Of a stretch of DNA of 64,000 nt, positions 62,269 through 64,000 are shown piece by piece. The position numbers and the translations under genes are program-made. The DNA is taken from the NCBI GenBank assembly GCA_029204225.1, contig CM055106.1:2741294-2805293 (forward strand), read 5' to 3'. The first letter of the stretch is position 1, and each line of letters opens with the position of its first letter. Source of the stretch: Diphasiastrum complanatum. Its lineage: Eukaryota; Streptophyta; Lycopodiopsida; Lycopodiales; Lycopodiaceae. The notes beneath the pieces are model-generated. The model worked only from the letters and a program-made list of their open reading frames with translations. It ran no database searches and had not been told where the DNA came from.

Positions 62269-63364
62269 AGGAGTTTACGGTGATTAGGGCTAGGTTCTAG
62301 CGAGCCACACATCGTCGACTATCTCGCGGATTATTTTATAATCCAACCCAGAAGAGCTGCTGTAGTTTCAAACCCACCAATAAACATTGGGAACAAACAA
62401 TCTTTCAACTCATCATCTGTAAGTTTCTCACCATTTTCATCGACTGAACCCATAAAAAATTGGAGAATATCGTTTTTCATCACACTTTCTGTTCTCCTTT
62501 CTACAATTCTCGGTAACAGCCATGCCTGAATTTCTTCCTTTTTCTAATAAGACACACAAATTTTTAGCAGGGATTAGAGCACATTTTTGATTATACACTA
62601 CATATCAGCTGCCTCAGCCTAGAACTTTAAAACTTCTAGCATCATTGCAGACCTACAGAAAACAGATGGGTGTGATATACATAGCTCCAACACCTACGCA
62701 GGAGTTGCTTTTAGAAAACAGCAAGCTGGCAAACTAGTAGCACGTTCTTGCAATTTCCTTGAATGGAATAATCCAAAAAGATCAAGGATCTCCGTACTAT
62801 ACCTTTTGATTCATGGAGGACCTCGACCACAAATCCCTGATCCGTGGAGATTCCATCCAACTCAATAGATAGATGTAGTCATGCATTAGTTTCATTGATT
62901 CATCACACGGCGCTAACGTCAAGATGGCATGCATGACTACGTGAAAAGTAAACTGCATGAAATAGAAATTACCCACTGGTTACTTATGGAGTACTTTACA
63001 ACGTCTACTTACAACGTCTACCTGCAATAATCACAATCTGCATACAAATTGCCCCTCAACAGAAATCGCAGATCCTGAGTACATCGCTCCGGTATCAACA
63101 ACAATGTCACTCCAGAAAAAAGTTAGATTCATATCACAGATAATGTTGCTAGACTTGTAACATACAGATAGCAAAACTGCAATCTTCCAATGTGTGCATG
63201 TGGAGCCATTTCTGAGCTAGTGCTCACCTTTCTGCTTTCTTCAGCTGTTCTTACAGGTGACTGTGTATCCCATGCACTTAGAACCCAACGCGCTATAATG
63301 TCGATGCTAGTGATATAATCTCGCTGAGACCTTAGCGGAGGTTTCGGAAACGTTTGAATATCGA
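61842..63364 (-). pseudogene. Cytochrome P450 copy D (multiple exon deletions)
   Basis: Exon 8 61960-61842 with intact heme loop. The exon 7 remnant (62225-62132) is fused at its 5' side to a (GA)n run, so the acceptor is lost. The exon 6 remnant (about 62332-62309, EIVDD) is fused to the middle of exon 4, deleting exon 5 and the end of exon 4. The exon 4 remnant is 62543-62333, without GGFETT's downstream half; exon 3 62952-62803 is intact; exon 2 (63364-63228) is cut by gypsy DNA. Exon 1 is absent. Where present it is nearly identical by eye to the gene at 23372-26072. Confidence 0.88.
62224..62262. repeat. (GA)n microsatellite in P450 copy D
   Basis: The intron 6 repeat, now directly joined to the exon 7 remnant by a deletion. 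Confidence 0.9.
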
Positions 63365-64000
63365 GAACTCAAAACACTTATCCAACTTGAAAAAAGTGTT
63401 GAAGCAATGCCATGAATATCAGATCTCCTTGAATCTAGAAAAGTGTCAATTTTGGGTGACACATGGCCTGATATTGGGCCACATAGTATCAAGACACGAA
63501 ATCACCACTGATCTATCCAAGATAAGGGTCATTGTTGATCTGCCACAACCGTGGACGATTAGCGGTGTCTATGTTTTTATGGGTCGCGCTAACTACTATA
63601 AGATCTTCATTCTAGACTTTGCGGAGTTAGCAAGGCCAATCTACAAGCTCATGGAACCGCATGGGATAGAGAAAGCCCTACAGGCTTTCCAGAAGCTTAA
63701 GATGCATTGTTCCAGCGCCAATATTAAGACTGCCCAATTGGTCGATAGAGTTTCATGTGCATACTGATGCATCAAAGTATGCAATTGGAGCCGTCTTAAC
63801 CCCCAGCCAGGAGAGTGCAAAAATGATTTCCCAATACGATTTGTCATCCGACAACTCAGTGACTCAGAGATGAACTATTCTACCACAAAGCAAGAGGCAC
63901 TGACTATGATTTATGCGGTTAAGAAGTCTAGGCATTATTTGATGGCCACCCATTTTGCATTTTATACGGACCATCAACCTTTGTTTTATCTTGTTAATAA
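63365..64000 (+). pseudogene. Ty3/gypsy RT end and RNase H fragment (fourth copy)
   Basis: Starts inside RT (KHLSNLKKVLKQCHEYQISL, QFWVTHGLILGHIVS, VFMGRANYYKIFILDFAELA), then RNase H from about 63755 (HVHTDASKYAIGA) with TTKQEALTMIYAVKKSRHYL in a shifted frame. It continues past the window. It joins P450 exon 2 at 63364 in the middle of both genes. Confidence 0.85.

Larger units (their letters stand above)
44473..63364. repeat. Segmental duplication, copy 2 (~18.9 kb)
   Basis: Direct, collinear copy of 8046-25515. It is longer because the inner copia is nearly full-length here, and shorter in the P450 (exons 5-7 mostly deleted). The right end is cut inside P450 exon 2 by gypsy RT sequence at 63364. 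Confidence 0.85.

Overview
The window looks like nuclear DNA of a seed plant, probably a gymnosperm. That lineage is inferred from the large old nested retrotransposons, spliced genes and a CYP85-clan P450; nothing in the sequence proves it. There are no operons, ribosome binding sites, rRNA, tRNA or CRISPR arrays. Almost all of it is decayed repeat DNA. The only gene that could still be real is a cytochrome P450 on the minus strand at 23372-26072. It has eight phase-consistent exons and all the signature motifs, but its last short exon was not found. Fragments of the same P450 family occur in six other places: 162-513, 2743-2957, 33549-34007, 36046-41471, 44047-44426 and 61842-63364. All carry lesions or are truncated.

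Layout. 1-8045: tail of P450 copy A, a dead copia RT piece, an isolated P450 exon 1 with its 5' flank, a partial foldback element, and a decayed copia element (possible LTR 5274-5874, PBS, gag remnant) that holds an unrecognised antisense coding fragment. 8046-25515: first copy of a direct segmental duplication. In order it holds a P450 downstream block, a copia integrase piece (-), a gypsy RT piece (+), a piece of an unclassified element called X here, a foldback element split by an outer copia that is itself split by an inner copia, a gypsy integrase piece, and the P450 gene. 25516-33440: start of the P450 gene, then a fuller version of the composite (copia integrase, gypsy RT to integrase, element X). 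30255-43895: a very large imperfect inverted repeat centred near 34776, with foldback DNA at the centre, P450 exon 1 on both sides, and element X at both outer ends. The right arm carries P450 pseudogene C, whose intron 6 has swollen with microsatellites and a 1007-bp tandem duplication. 44473-63364: second copy of the segmental duplication, ending in P450 pseudogene D, which is cut by gypsy RT DNA that runs off the window.

Order of events, inferred from nesting and target-site duplications. The foldback element came first. The outer copia then entered its left arm (TSD AGCCC), and the inner copia entered the outer one's pol (TSD GTTGG). The whole block was then duplicated. Afterwards the copies diverged: a 1.7-kb deletion in inner copia 1, several exon deletions in P450 D, and stop codons. 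Many stops are TGA where the family has CGA, as expected from methyl-CpG decay in silenced DNA.
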